A DNA stretch of 64,000 nucleotides. Source: Ovis canadensis (taxonomy: Eukaryota; Chordata; Mammalia; Artiodactyla; Bovidae). The translations under genes and the position numbers were made by a program. Positions 54,206-62,645 of this stretch are shown here, piece after piece. Under the pieces are notes generated by a model. The model had not been told where the DNA came from. It did no database searches and was given only the letters and a program-made list of their open reading frames with translations. How positions within the stretch are numbered: position 1 is the first letter of the stretch; each line of letters starts with the position of its first letter. The stretch is taken from the NCBI RefSeq assembly GCF_042477335.2, contig NC_091727.1:126635501-126699500 (forward strand). The letters are read 5' to 3'.

Positions 54206-54350
54206 CTTGTGCCTGCGAGGCAGCTACAGGCACAGAGAGGTGCTGAGGCTTGCCTGAGGTCACACAGCTCGCTAGAGCGCAGGTGCAGTATAGAACCCTG
54301 GTCTTCAGGCTCCAGTTCGGTGCTCTTGCTGCCACTCCACTCCCACTGGG
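54206..54350 (-). repeat. MIR SINE fragment
   Basis: GGCACAGAGAGGTGCTGAGG, GAGGTCACACAGCTCGCTAG and AGAACCCTGGTCTTCAGGCT match reversed MIR. Confidence 0.8.
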
Positions 54351-54990
54351 CCCTCAGGTTCAGTGCACAGCAGTCAGAGGCAAGCCACGTCTTTGTGAGT
54401 GAAGCCATTGTCTGCAGGGTGGTTCTCAGTGTTGCCCAGAGACGTGCAGAAGTGCCAGTCTTCAAGTCTCACCCAGGCCTGACTGAGGACTGAGATACAG
54501 CAAAATGGGACTTTGCAAGCCCTCTAGGTGACCCTGATACACACTCGAGTGTGAAAACCACTGGCCCAGACAGAAAGGCAAAGTGCCGAGTGCTGCAGCC
54601 ATACACATGCATCCGGATCATCAACTCGCACAGCACAAAGAAGGGTCGTCTTCCTAGAGAAGAAAGGAACACAGCTCTCAAGCCACACCTGCAGAGCAAG
54701 GTCACCTTCAAACACATGTAGCGGTTAAACATGCACAGACGGGGAGGAGGAGTGCAGCCAGCACTTGCTCATCCACAGGGGCATCAGAGCTAGTGTAGTT
54801 TTGCCAACTCAGCAATTCCCCAGAGATGTGCCAGTTCTGCTGCTTGTTGCCTGGGAGGTGCATCCCTGCCCTCTGGGAAATTGCCATGCAGGATCATAGA
54901 ACCTCTGATCTGGGAGGGACCTTAGAGAGTACCTACCTCATTGCCCACCCCTACTGCATCACTGGTGATGCCCCTGACTTTCCGTCTCCA
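54351..54990. other. Unique sequence upstream of FAM209, middle part
   Basis: About 0.64 kb. The AGGATCATAGAACCTCTGAT...GGGAGGGACCTTAGAGAG stretch (54,890-54,930) looks like an ancient mammalian repeat. No exon recognised. Confidence 0.45.
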
Positions 54991-55046
54991 GAGGAATCTG
55001 GCAGGCTACAGTCCATGGGGTGGCAAAGAGTCAGACAGGACTTAGC
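54991..55046 (+). mobile_element. Bov-A SINE scrap
   Basis: CAGAGGAATCTGGCAGGCTA through GTGGCAAAGAGTCAGACAGG. Only the last 55 bp remain. Confidence 0.75.
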
Positions 55047-55290
55047 CCTGGGCACAATCATTTTTAGGAACAGTGGCAGGCCGCACAGAACACCAGTGGC
55101 TCCTAGTTTGTGGCCTCTGGCTTAATATCTTTCTTTCCCACTTGGCTGTCTGCTCCACAGGGGCACATACTCCTCGCCTCTTTTTCAATTGCCCACTGGA
55201 AATGTCCCCATGTCCCTTTAAGCCCCACACCCGGTTGACCCCTGCAGGCCTCCTTACCCTCTGCTCTGAAGTCATACCATGGCCACATGG
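55047..55290. other. Unique sequence just upstream of the FAM209 promoter
   Basis: About 0.24 kb. CCCTTTAAGCCCCACACCCG and similar C-rich text lead into the GC box. No upstream exon could be defined. Confidence 0.5.
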
Positions 55291-55298
55291 GTTCTGGT

Positions 55299-55323
55299 GG
55301 GGGCGGGGCCCTCTGTGACGTCA
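55299..55323 (+). promoter_or_regulatory. FAM209 proximal promoter: GC box plus full CRE
   Basis: GGGGCGGGG (about 55,299-55,308) is followed by the full palindromic cAMP-response element TGACGTCA (55,316-55,323), 85 bp before the chosen start codon. Full CREs close to the start site are typical of genes switched on in round spermatids by CREM. This agrees with the known testis-restricted expression of FAM209. No TATA box is evident. Confidence 0.7.
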
Positions 55324-55407
55324 CCAAGGGCCCAGCCCTGCCTGGTCCTCAGTCTCCAGGTGCCAGCGCAGACCAGCGCACCAGGAGCCACTTTGTCTCA
55401 GCTCACG

Positions 55408-55965
55408 ATGTTGTGTTTTTTATGGTTATTTTTTTGGTTCTTTTTTTGGCCTACATTTGTCGCGTTTGTCTTTGTCTATGTGTTTTATGTTCTGAGAGAT
55501 GAAACCGAAGAAGTCGCAGTGATGGTGCCCAGCGGAAGGCACTTCCGAATTCGGCAGAATCAACCAGAGCATGCCCCAAGCTGGTTTGGAAGCAAGTCGT
55601 TCTGGCTGTTAATCTTCCTCATGTTGTTGGTGATCCTGAAGTTTCCAAGAGGCGGTGACAAAAGTAACGCGGGCACTCCTCCTGACCATCAGGGCCATTC
55701 ATCTGGCTCTCCAGGAAGAAAGGAGATACAGGCTTCCCCCTATAAAGACTCTATGTGTGGTGCCTTTAGACAGGTTGAGATGAAACTTGTGAAATTTGTG
55801 TCCAGGTTGCGGAATCTGAAACTCACTGCGGCAACCGGCGATAGACGCCAATGTCCCAATATCGACATTCCTGCTGATACACAGAATAACATTACAATAC
55901 ATGAGGTATGGGACACTGGAGACCCCGATGGAGTGGATTTTCACTTTGAAGAAGAAGAGATGTAG
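55408..55965 (+). CDS. FAM209: FAM209-like protein, single uninterrupted reading frame
   Basis: This 185-residue protein is recognisably FAM209 (human FAM209A/B have 171 residues). Shared blocks are HFRIRQNQPEH (residues 45-55), the second hydrophobic segment FWLLIFLMLLVILKF (65-79), LVKFVSRLRNL (127-137) and IPADTQNNITIHEVW (154-168). Residues 2-29 form a very hydrophobic N-terminus, a signal anchor or cleaved signal peptide. The C-terminus is acidic (FHFEEEEM). The frame is open back to 55,279, but I chose the ATG at 55,408 because the family alignment starts there and the upstream part covers the promoter elements. In mouse, FAM209 is reported to be a spermatid membrane protein that associates with DPY19L2 and is needed for acrosome formation and male fertility. 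A role in sperm head shaping is therefore inferred here. No intron interrupts the frame. Whether this is the ancestral gene or a retrocopy is open. No in-frame damage is seen. Confidence 0.88.
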   Translation: MLCFLWLFFWFFFWPTFVAFVFVYVFYVLRDETEEVAVMVPSGRHFRIRQNQPEHAPSWFGSKSFWLLIFLMLLVILKFPRGGDKSNAGTPPDHQGHSSGSPGRKEIQASPYKDSMCGAFRQVEMKLVKFVSRLRNLKLTAATGDRRQCPNIDIPADTQNNITIHEVWDTGDPDGVDFHFEEEEM

Positions 55966-55993
55966 TTGAGTGTTGACAAACTGTATCCAAACT

Positions 55994-55999
55994 AATAAA
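55994..55999 (+). terminator. FAM209 poly(A) signal
   Basis: AATAAA begins 29 bp after the stop codon, giving a very short 3' UTR. A T-rich/GT stretch (GATATTTTTTATT, about 56,028-56,040) follows at the distance expected for the downstream element. No encoded poly(A) tail follows. Confidence 0.7.
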
Positions 56000-56112
56000 A
56001 GTATTTTGAAGCAAAAGGAAAAGCCTCTGATATTTTTTATTCGCGCTACTGTTTTACCTTTTCCAGAATGTGGTATAATTGGTATCATGCAGTGTATAAC
56101 CTTTTCCAGACT

Positions 56113-56262
56113 GAGCGATTTGTGTTCAATCCCTGGCTTGGAAAGATCCCCTGGAGAAGGGAAAGGCTAGCCACTCCACTATTCTGGCCTGGAGAATTCC
56201 ATGGACTGTATAGTCTATGGAGTCACAAAGAGTCGGACACTACTGAGCGACTTTCACTTTCA
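56113..56262 (+). mobile_element. Bov-tA SINE, 5'-truncated, with 23-bp TSD
   Basis: TGTTCAATCCCTGGCTTGGA through CACTACTGAGCGACTTTCAC. Flanked by CAGTGTATAACC(T)TTTCCAGACT at 56,090-56,112 and 56,263-56,285 (one mismatch), the longest TSD in the window. Confidence 0.93.
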
Positions 56263-56290
56263 CAGTGTATAACCTTTCCCAGACTAGCTT

Positions 56291-56716
56291 CAGTTCAGTT
56301 CAGTTCAGTCGCTCAGTCGTGTCCGGCTCTTTGGGACCCCATGAATCGCAGCACGCCAGGCCTCCCTGTCCATCACCAAATCCCGGAGTTCAGTCAGACT
56401 CACGTCCATCAAGTCGGTGATGCCGTCCAGCCATCTCATCCTCTGTCGTCCCCTTCTCCTCCTGCCCCCAATACCTCCCAGCATCAGAGTCTTTTCCAAT
56501 GAGTCAACTCTTCGCATGAGGTGGCCAAAGTACTGGAGTTTCAGCTTTAGCATCATTCCTTCCAAAGAAATCCCAGAGCTGATCTCCTTCAGAATGGACT
56601 GGTTGGATCTCCTTGCAGTCCATGGGACTCTCAAGAGTCTTTTCCAACACCACACTTCAAAAGCATCAATTCTTCAGCGCTCAGCCTTCTTCACAGTCCA
56701 ACTCTCACATCCATAC
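56291..56716 (-). mobile_element. BovB LINE 3' end (426 bp) with 10-bp TSD
   Basis: Flanked by AGACTAGCTT (56,281-56,290 and 56,717-56,726). The reversed tail CAGTTCAGTTCAGTTCAGTC is at the left. The minus-strand frame 56,305-56,655 (116 codons) is still open, so it is a fairly young insertion, landing about 300 bp behind the FAM209 poly(A) signal. Confidence 0.95.
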
Positions 56717-56726
56717 AGACTAGCTT

Positions 56727-57045
56727 ATTATACTTAATAACATCATTAAATTTCATACATTTCTTTTTGTGATTTAATAGCCCATTTCTTTTTATTCTTG
56801 AATAATATTCTGTTATATTGATGTACCATAGTTTGTTTATCCATTCAGCTAGTAAAGGACATTTTGGTTGCCTCCAATTTGTATGTGTGTCTGTGTGTGT
56901 GAGAGGAGGTATGAATTAAGCTGTTATAAAAAATTCATGTGCATGTTTTCGTGTGGGCATTAGCTTTCAAATCATTTGAAATCTAGGAGCAAATCATTTT
57001 CAAATCATTTGAAATCTATCTAGGAGCAAAATTGCTAGATCATTG
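56727..57045. repeat. Old LINE-like AT-rich sequence with a 33-bp tandem duplication
   Basis: ATAATATTCTGTTATATTGA and CCATAGTTTGTTTATCCATT resemble old antisense L1. TTTCAAATCATTTGAAATCT occurs at 56,965 and 56,998 (period 33). Confidence 0.55.
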
Positions 57046-57130
57046 GGATGGGGGAGCCTGGTGGGCTGCCGTCCATGGGGTCACACAGAGTCGGACACAA
57101 CTGAAGCAACTTAGCAGCAGCAGCAGCAGG
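57046..57130 (+). mobile_element. Bov-A SINE end with (AGC)n
   Basis: GGGGGAGCCTGGTGGGCTGC through CGGACACAACTGAAGCAACT, then AGCAGCAGCAGCAGC (57,111-57,129). Confidence 0.85.
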
Positions 57131-57261
57131 GTATGACAGTGTTTAGCTATGTAAGACATTGCTTCCAAAATGACTACCATTTTGCATCCCCATTAACAAT
57201 GAATGCGAATTCCTGTTGTTCAGCTAAATAATAGCGAGGCTGGCCCATCACCCATCGAACT

Positions 57262-57535
57262 ACAGAGTAGTACCCCACTCAAGGTGCCCCTTTAATTGCC
57301 TGACAATGCTGATCCACAGAGTAGGACCCCAGCGGGGGGGACCCTCTATGTGCCTGACATTCAGATCTACAAAGTAGGGCCCCACCCAGGGTGCCTCTTT
57401 AAGTGTCTGACATGCCGACCCACAGAGTAGGACTCCAGCAGGGGCGGGAGGGGGTCCTCTATGTGCCTGACACTGAACAACAGAGAAGGACCCCAGACAA
57501 GGGAACCCTCTAAGTGCCTGAACCGGCAGAGCTAT
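57262..57535. repeat. Five imperfect tandem units of about 54 bp
   Basis: Units start ACAGAGTAG or similar at 57,262, 57,316, 57,369, 57,422 and 57,480. Each runs GACCCCA...GGG, CCTCTATGTGCCTGACA and a short spacer. The array opens the L1 5' UTR-like region, so it may be an L1 promoter monomer array. Confidence 0.85.
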
Positions 57536-57761
57536 GGAGAAAGACTAGCAAAAGAGGCCTTCTGATTACTAGCTACCAGAGGCTCAAAAAACAAACAAAC
57601 AAGCAAAGAAAACAAACTCTGATAGGGCCATAACTCCTGTAGCTGAGGCAGTCCGTGTCCCTACACATTTGGTGCCATCAGGGTCCCCATGACCCAAGCA
57701 GCTGCATCACCATCATGCTCAACCCTCACTGGGGCAGAGCTTCCACAGGCTCTGCATCTAT

Positions 57762-57880
57762 GCACACGGTGTCACTTCTGTTGTGTCCACCTCTTTGAGA
57801 CACTGTGGACTGTGGCCTGCCAGGTTCCTCTGTCAGTAGGGTTCTCCAGGCAAGAATACTGGAGTGTATTGTCCTGGTCT
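57762..57880 (-). mobile_element. Bov-tA SINE, 3' half, inside the L1 5' region
   Basis: GGTGTCACTTCTGTTGTGTC through AGGCAAGAATACTGGAGTGT. The head half is missing. Confidence 0.8.
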
Positions 57881-59560
57881 TCCATAACCTTCTAGAGTAC
57901 TATATCTCCTGCTGCCCTAGCTGCCAACTCCCCTGAGTATCTGGTGATTCCAGAAACCCTGCAACCCAAGCAGCTGCACCACCTCCATACCTGGCCCTCA
58001 ATGGGGCAGACCCAAGTCCTCCAGGGTAGCCTCAGGAATAAAGCCCAGTGGACGACCTACCTGCAGAGGTGGAAATAAAGCCACAATTGAAACCCAGGGG
58101 TAGTGTGGCTAAGGAAGACCCAAAACCATCCCACCATCTGTACAAGCTGCAGATTAAATCCACACAATCAACTAGGCAGATCCTGTGTCTACAGAATATA
58201 TAAAAGGACACTGAGAGCTCCCGCATAAGAAAATGTGCTAGTTCTGACAGCTGTGGACATTGGAAGCAAGCAGACATGGGAGTAGGACCAGATTAGAGTC
58301 TAAGCTTCCCTCATAGCAGGTCCAGAGACCAACACAGTGTTGGAGGGCAACCTACGGAGGTGAGGTGAACTGTGACTCCCAGCAAGGGAAAGGACACTGA
58401 CAGCAGTGACTCAAGAAAAACATTTATTATTCTATTTTGACTTGTTCTGTAGTTTCTTTTGAATTTTTTCTTTTCTTTTTCTTTTCTTTTTTTCCATTTC
58501 TGTTTTCCATTTTTCCCCACTCTGTTATAGTTGTCGGTTTTATTAGCACTATGAAATCTAATTAAGCTTTTGACTATTTTTTTTTTCAATCACACTTTTT
58601 ATTGCTGTTATAAACCTCTGCATCTACATTGGCCTTTTGCAGTTCTGTGGAGTTTTCCTTTCCTTTTTTCTTTCTTTTTTTAAAAATTTTTAAAAACCTA
58701 TTATTATTTCTTCTACATTTATTCCTTTGTTTGCTTTTCCTACTGTTCTTTTCCTCTTGCAGTTAATCTTTAACATATATATATATATATATATCTTCTT
58801 TATTTACCTTTATTTAACTTTGCATTTCTATTCTTTCTATCTTTCCTCTCTTTTTCTCACCATATTCGTTAGTTCTGTTTTCATTGCTTTATTCCCCAGT
58901 TGGCACCTTGCTTTAGTTTTGTTTTCCAGTTTATGCTTTAGTTAGTTTTGTTCTTAACTGGTGGATATCATTTTTGGTTTCCTTTGTTCACCAGGTCAAT
59001 CTATTGTACTTTATTTTTGTTGGACTGTTTTGATTTTGCTTATGGGTGTATATGTATATATTTCATTATTTTAATGATTATTTGCCTGATTTTGTAACTG
59101 CCATTTGTCTGGGGTTCACTTTTCATTTCTCATTTTTGGGTATTTGTTTTAATCTCTTTTAAAGCCATAAGAAACTACCTGTGGAATCTCCATTTCTGGC
59201 CAGAGATCAAGCCCTGACCTTTGGAGTGGGAGCACTGACTCCAAGACCCTAGACTACCAGAGAACTCCTAACCCTAGGGAGTATCAACTAGTGAGAACTC
59301 CCACAAATGAAACCACTTGAGTACAAGACCCAGCATCCCCCAAATACCAGTAGGACTCTGCACAGGACACCTCATCCAAACAACAAATAAGACAAAAATA
59401 CAAACCCAATCATCAGCAGACATGATTACCACCTCACTCAACGAAGCTTACACATACCACTGGACCAACCTTAGGAGGGCAGAAACCAAAAAGTAGAAAG
59501 AACTCAACCCTGAAGCCTGGGAAAAGGAAACCTCAATCACAATAAGTTTAAAAAAAAATA

Positions 59561-60001
59561 ATGAAAAGGCAGAGAAATATGGCACAAATGAAGGAACAAG
59601 CTGAAAACACTAAAGTCCAAATAAATGAAGAAGAAATAGGCAAACTACCTGAAAAAGAATTCAGAATAATGATAGTAAAGATGATCAAAAACCTTGAAAA
59701 CAGGATGGAGAAAATGCAAGAATCAATTAACAAAGACCTAGAAGAATTAAAGAATAAACATACAGAGAACAACACCATCACTGAAATTAAAAATACTTTA
59801 GATATTCAGATATTCAATAGCAGAATATCTGAAGCAGAAGAATGGATCAGTGAGCTGGAAGATAAAATGGTGGAGATAACTGCTGAAGAACAGAATAAAG
59901 TAAAAAGAATGAAAATAACTGAGGATAGTCTCAGAGATCTCTGGGACAATATTAAATGCACCAACATTTTGAAAATTTTCCCAACATGGAAAAGGAAATA
60001 G
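59561..60001 (+). pseudogene. L1 ORF1 protein, N-terminal coiled-coil part
   Basis: A 146-residue open frame starts MKRQRN and enters a long charged heptad region (about residues 15-130: EKEFRIMIVKMIKNLENRM, then ISEAEEWISELEDKMVEI), the trimerising coiled coil of L1 ORF1p. The RNA-recognition motif and C-terminal domain are missing, because the element stops at about 60,000. ORF1p normally has roughly 340-370 residues and coats L1 RNA. This copy is inactive. It is preceded by a full 5' leader, which is unusual for an L1 that has lost its 3' end. Confidence 0.9.
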
Positions 60002-60054
60002 TCAAGTGATAAAGAACAATCTCAAATTGAGTCTATCTGGACTACGTTCCCTGT

Positions 60055-60775
60055 GCCATGGTAAGAGGAGAGTGAAAAAGTTGGCTTAAAACTCAACATT
60101 CAGAAAACTAAGATCATTGCATCTGCTCCCATCACTTCATGGCAAATAGATGGGGAAACAGTGGAAACAGTGTCAGATTTCATTTTGGGGAACTCCAAAA
60201 TCACTGCAAATGGTGACTGCTGCCATGAAATTAAAAGACGCTTGCTCCTTGGAAGGAAAGTTATGACCAACCTAGACAGCATATTAAAAAGCAGAGACAT
60301 TACTTTGCCAACAAAGGTCCATCTAGTCAAGGCTATGTATGATAGTCATGTATGGATGTGAAAGTTGGACTATAAAGAAAGCTGAGTGCCGAAGAACTGA
60401 TGCTTTTGAACTGTGGTGTTGGAGAAGACACTTGAGAGTCCCTTGGACTGCAAGGAGATCTAACCAGTCCATCCTAAAGGAAATCAGCCCTGAATATTCA
60501 TTGGAAGGACTGATGCTGAAGCTGAAACTCGAATCCTTTGGTCACCTGATGCGAAGAGCTGACTCATTAGAAAAGACCCTGATGCTGGGAAAGATTGAAG
60601 GCAGGAGGAGAAGGGGATGACAGAGGATGAAATGGTTAGATGGAATCACGGACTCAATGGACATGAGTTTGAGTAAACTCCAGGAGTTGGTGATGGACAA
60701 GGAGGCCTGGTGTGCTGCAGTCCATGAGGTCACAAAGAGTCAGACATGACTGAGTGACTGAACTGAACTAAGTTG
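60055..60775 (+). mobile_element. BovB LINE 3' end joined to the truncated L1
   Basis: From GAGGAGAGTGAAAAAGTTGG to GACTGAACTGAACTAAG. It carries reverse-transcriptase C-terminal text in two frames (60,161-60,361 and 60,339-60,620) with a frameshift near 60,340 (ATGTATGATAGTCATG) and a stop at 60,620. It lies in the same orientation as the L1 stub. Confidence 0.93.
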
Positions 60776-61000
60776 AAGGCTATCCACAATTAGACATTTT
60801 TGCCATGATGAACAATATAATTTTGCCAATTCTCTTGCCACTCTCCAGTTCCTTCTGTGATAGTCTAGGCAAAGTCCATCTTCCTTCAAATCACCAAAGA
60901 CATCAAGTCTGACATTTTGGGACATGGCAATTCTTCTTTGAAACCCATTTTCACAAAGAAAAAAAAATGTTTCATGCGTTATGAAACAAAATAAGCAGCT
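60776..61000. other. Sequence between BovB and the CRIB remnant
   Basis: About 225 bp. On the minus strand it would be the intron side of the CRIB piece. It has a 61-codon frame (60,740-60,925) with no recognised domain. Confidence 0.45.
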
Positions 61001-61007
61001 TACTTAC

Positions 61008-61082
61008 AATTAGTTCCCCAGTGACTGCATCAAACCCCACATGAATCGTATGTTCAAAGTCTGAAGGAAGAGGAAGATTGCT
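61008..61082 (-). pseudogene. PAK-type CRIB-domain exon remnant
   Basis: Read on the minus strand, codons give [20 protein letters not shown], which follows the CRIB consensus (I-S-x-P-x2-4-F-x-H-x2-H-V-G) except that ISxP reads LPLP. It is near-identical to the Cdc42/Rac-binding motif of group I p21-activated kinases (PAK1/2/3). A TGA stop lies 15 codons upstream of the F, and after GELI the sequence GTAAGTAAG (61,007 downward) looks like a 5' splice donor, close to where the PAK exon would end. The rest of the p21-binding domain (GMPEQW...) is absent. So it is a lone exon or unprocessed fragment, not a processed retrocopy running through. It cannot encode a kinase. Confidence 0.62.
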
Positions 61083-61150
61083 ATAATCTCTTCAAAGATT
61101 TTCTCATACCCTTTCTTTTTCTCTTCTTCTGGGACCCCTATAATTCGAAT
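61083..61150 (-). repeat. Antisense L1 scrap
   Basis: TTTCTCATACCCTTTCTTTT and CCTATAATTCGAATGTTGG match reversed L1 5'-proximal text. It ends where the CHR SINE begins. Confidence 0.55.
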
Positions 61151-61415
61151 GTTGGTAGTGCTGGGTCTTTGCTACATGTGGGCTTTCTCTAGTTGCAGCA
61201 AGCAGGGGCCACTGTTTATTGTGGTGCACGTGCTTTTCATTATAGTTTCCTCCCTTGTTGCAGATCATAGGCTCTAGGTGTGCAGGCTCAGTAGTTGTGG
61301 TGCACAAGCTTATTTGCTCTGTGGCAAGTAGAATCTTCCCAGACCAGGGATCGAACCCATGTCTCCTGCATTGGCAGGCGGATTCTTATCTACTGGACCA
61401 CCAAAGAAGTCCCTA
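61151..61415 (-). mobile_element. CHR-type SINE, long variant
   Basis: A long body (GTGGGCTTTCTCTAGTTGCA; GGCTCTAGGTGTGCAGGCTC) precedes the reversed head CCAGACCAGGGATCGAACCC...GGACCACCAAAGAAGTCCC. Confidence 0.82.
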
Positions 61416-61449
61416 AAATTTTTAAATATTTTAACAAATATTTTTCACA

Positions 61450-61680
61450 ATGACTGTGTGCCAGGCACCTTTCTTAGCCCTTTACATATAATAAATCATT
61501 TTCTCTTTACCACAACTCTCTGACAGAAGTAATGTTTGAATTTCCATTTTAGAGGTGAGGAAACTGAGGCACAGAAAGGTAAAATCAATCACCTGAGGTT
61601 CAACAGCTAGGAAGAGACAGAATCAGAATTCAGACCCATGAAGCCTGACTCCACATTCTGAGGGCTTATTCCCTATTCTG
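61450..61680 (-). repeat. MIR SINE, nearly complete
   Basis: GACTGTGTGCCAGGCACCTT, CCATTTTAGAGGTGAGGAAA and CTGAGGCACAGAAAGGTAAA in reversed order. Confidence 0.92.
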
Positions 61681-61975
61681 TGCCACTCTTCTGACAATAC
61701 CGTTGGCTTCCCTTTTAAGTTCTAGTCCACAGCGCCCCCTTGTGTTTTATTTATTCCCAACCGTTCTAAATAATTGTCCTGCCTATCCCCACCAAGACTC
61801 CGTCCAAGCGAAGAACTGGTAGTCCCGCTTCGTCCAGGAGAACTGGTAGTCCCTCCCCTCCACCAGGTGTAGCCAAGCTCCCAGGATGGGATCCAAACAC
61901 AGGTGAGTGGTGGTGATGTGCTGAACTGGCAATCATATCTGGCCATTATTTTCCTGGCAGTAAAACTGTCGACTA
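61681..61975. other. Unique sequence with a short direct repeat
   Basis: GAACTGGTAGTCCC occurs twice (61,814 and 61,842). A CTCF-like core, GCGCCCCCTTGTGT (61,732-61,745, minus strand), matches the consensus at 12 of 14 positions. Confidence 0.5.
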
Positions 61976-62395
61976 AAAAATACAGTCACAACCTGAAAGT
62001 AGAGAGTTATTTTATTTGGTGGGAATGTTTAGGACTCCGAGCCTGGGAGACGGCATCTGACAAAACTGCTCAGAGGAGTTTGCAGGAGGGGAAGTCAGGC
62101 TATATACAAGTTTGCAACAAGGGGAGCAGGCAGTCTGATCTTCAAAGATCAGGTATCAGGTGAAGGAGTTTAGCGTTCTGTGTGTGGGAAGATGCAAGTC
62201 TCTGGGCTCGCTGAATTCACTCCTTTCATATGCACCGCAGCCTTCTGGGGCCATCCTGTTTTCTTGTTCACCTTGCTTCTTGCATTCCCCCAGCTCCTCA
62301 GCAATCACGGTGGGGGGCGGCAGCATCCGATGGATTGCAGTTTTGGGAACCCTCATTCACCTTTGAAGGCCAGAAATCGCTGATGGCTGTGACAT
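61976..62395 (-). repeat. Probable old ERVL/MLT2-type LTR fragment
   Basis: GAGAGTTATTTTATTTGGTG, GCCTGGGAGACGGCATCTGA and CTATATACAAGTTTGCAACA resemble reversed MLT2-like LTR text. No ends or TSD were defined, so the family call is tentative. Confidence 0.4.
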
Positions 62396-62435
62396 TTCTT
62401 GCTGATTAATATGGCAGGAGGTATTTTCACTTTAG

Positions 62436-62645
62436 TCGGATCAGCGGTAAAGAATCCGCCTGCAAACAGGAGCCTCAGGAGACACAAGTTCTATTCCTGG
62501 GTTGGGAAGATCCCCTGGAGAAGGAAATGGCAACCCACTCCAGTATTCTTGCCTGGAGAATCCCCGTGGACAGAGGAGCCTGGCAGGATACAGTACATAG
62601 GGTCACAAAAGAGTCGGATAGGACTAAAGGGACTTAGCACGCACG
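62436..62645 (+). mobile_element. Bov-tA SINE, head truncated
   Basis: TCGGATCAGCGGTAAAGAAT through CGGATAGGACTAAAGGGACT, with the tail TAGCACGCACGG. Confidence 0.88.

Larger units (their letters stand above)
57230..59560 (+). mobile_element. Ruminant L1 5' UTR region
   Basis: About 2.3 kb. After the 54-bp array come C-rich text (CAGCTGCATCACCATCATGC and its near repeat at about 57,970), a T/C-rich tract (58,430-58,700) with an AT microsatellite (58,778-58,795), and the A-rich ORF1 leader. The segment AGAAACTACCTGTGGAATCT to AAGTTTAAAAAAAAATAATG is the usual sequence just ahead of L1 ORF1. A truncated Bov-tA interrupts it at 57,762. Confidence 0.7.

Noticed and set aside
54209-54493. 94-codon plus frame and 88-codon minus frame upstream of FAM209
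   Set aside because: They overlap each other and a MIR. No splice sites or domain text.
55279-55407. N-terminal extension of the FAM209 frame from an upstream ATG
   Set aside because: It covers the GC box and CRE, does not align with the family, and the family-like hydrophobic N-terminus begins at 55,408. Probably promoter and 5' UTR.
57262-57535. CRISPR-like repeat array
   Set aside because: The units are contiguous imperfect tandem repeats without unique spacers, in a mammalian L1 5' region.
59548-59781. 77-codon minus frame
   Set aside because: Antisense shadow of the L1 ORF1 coiled coil.
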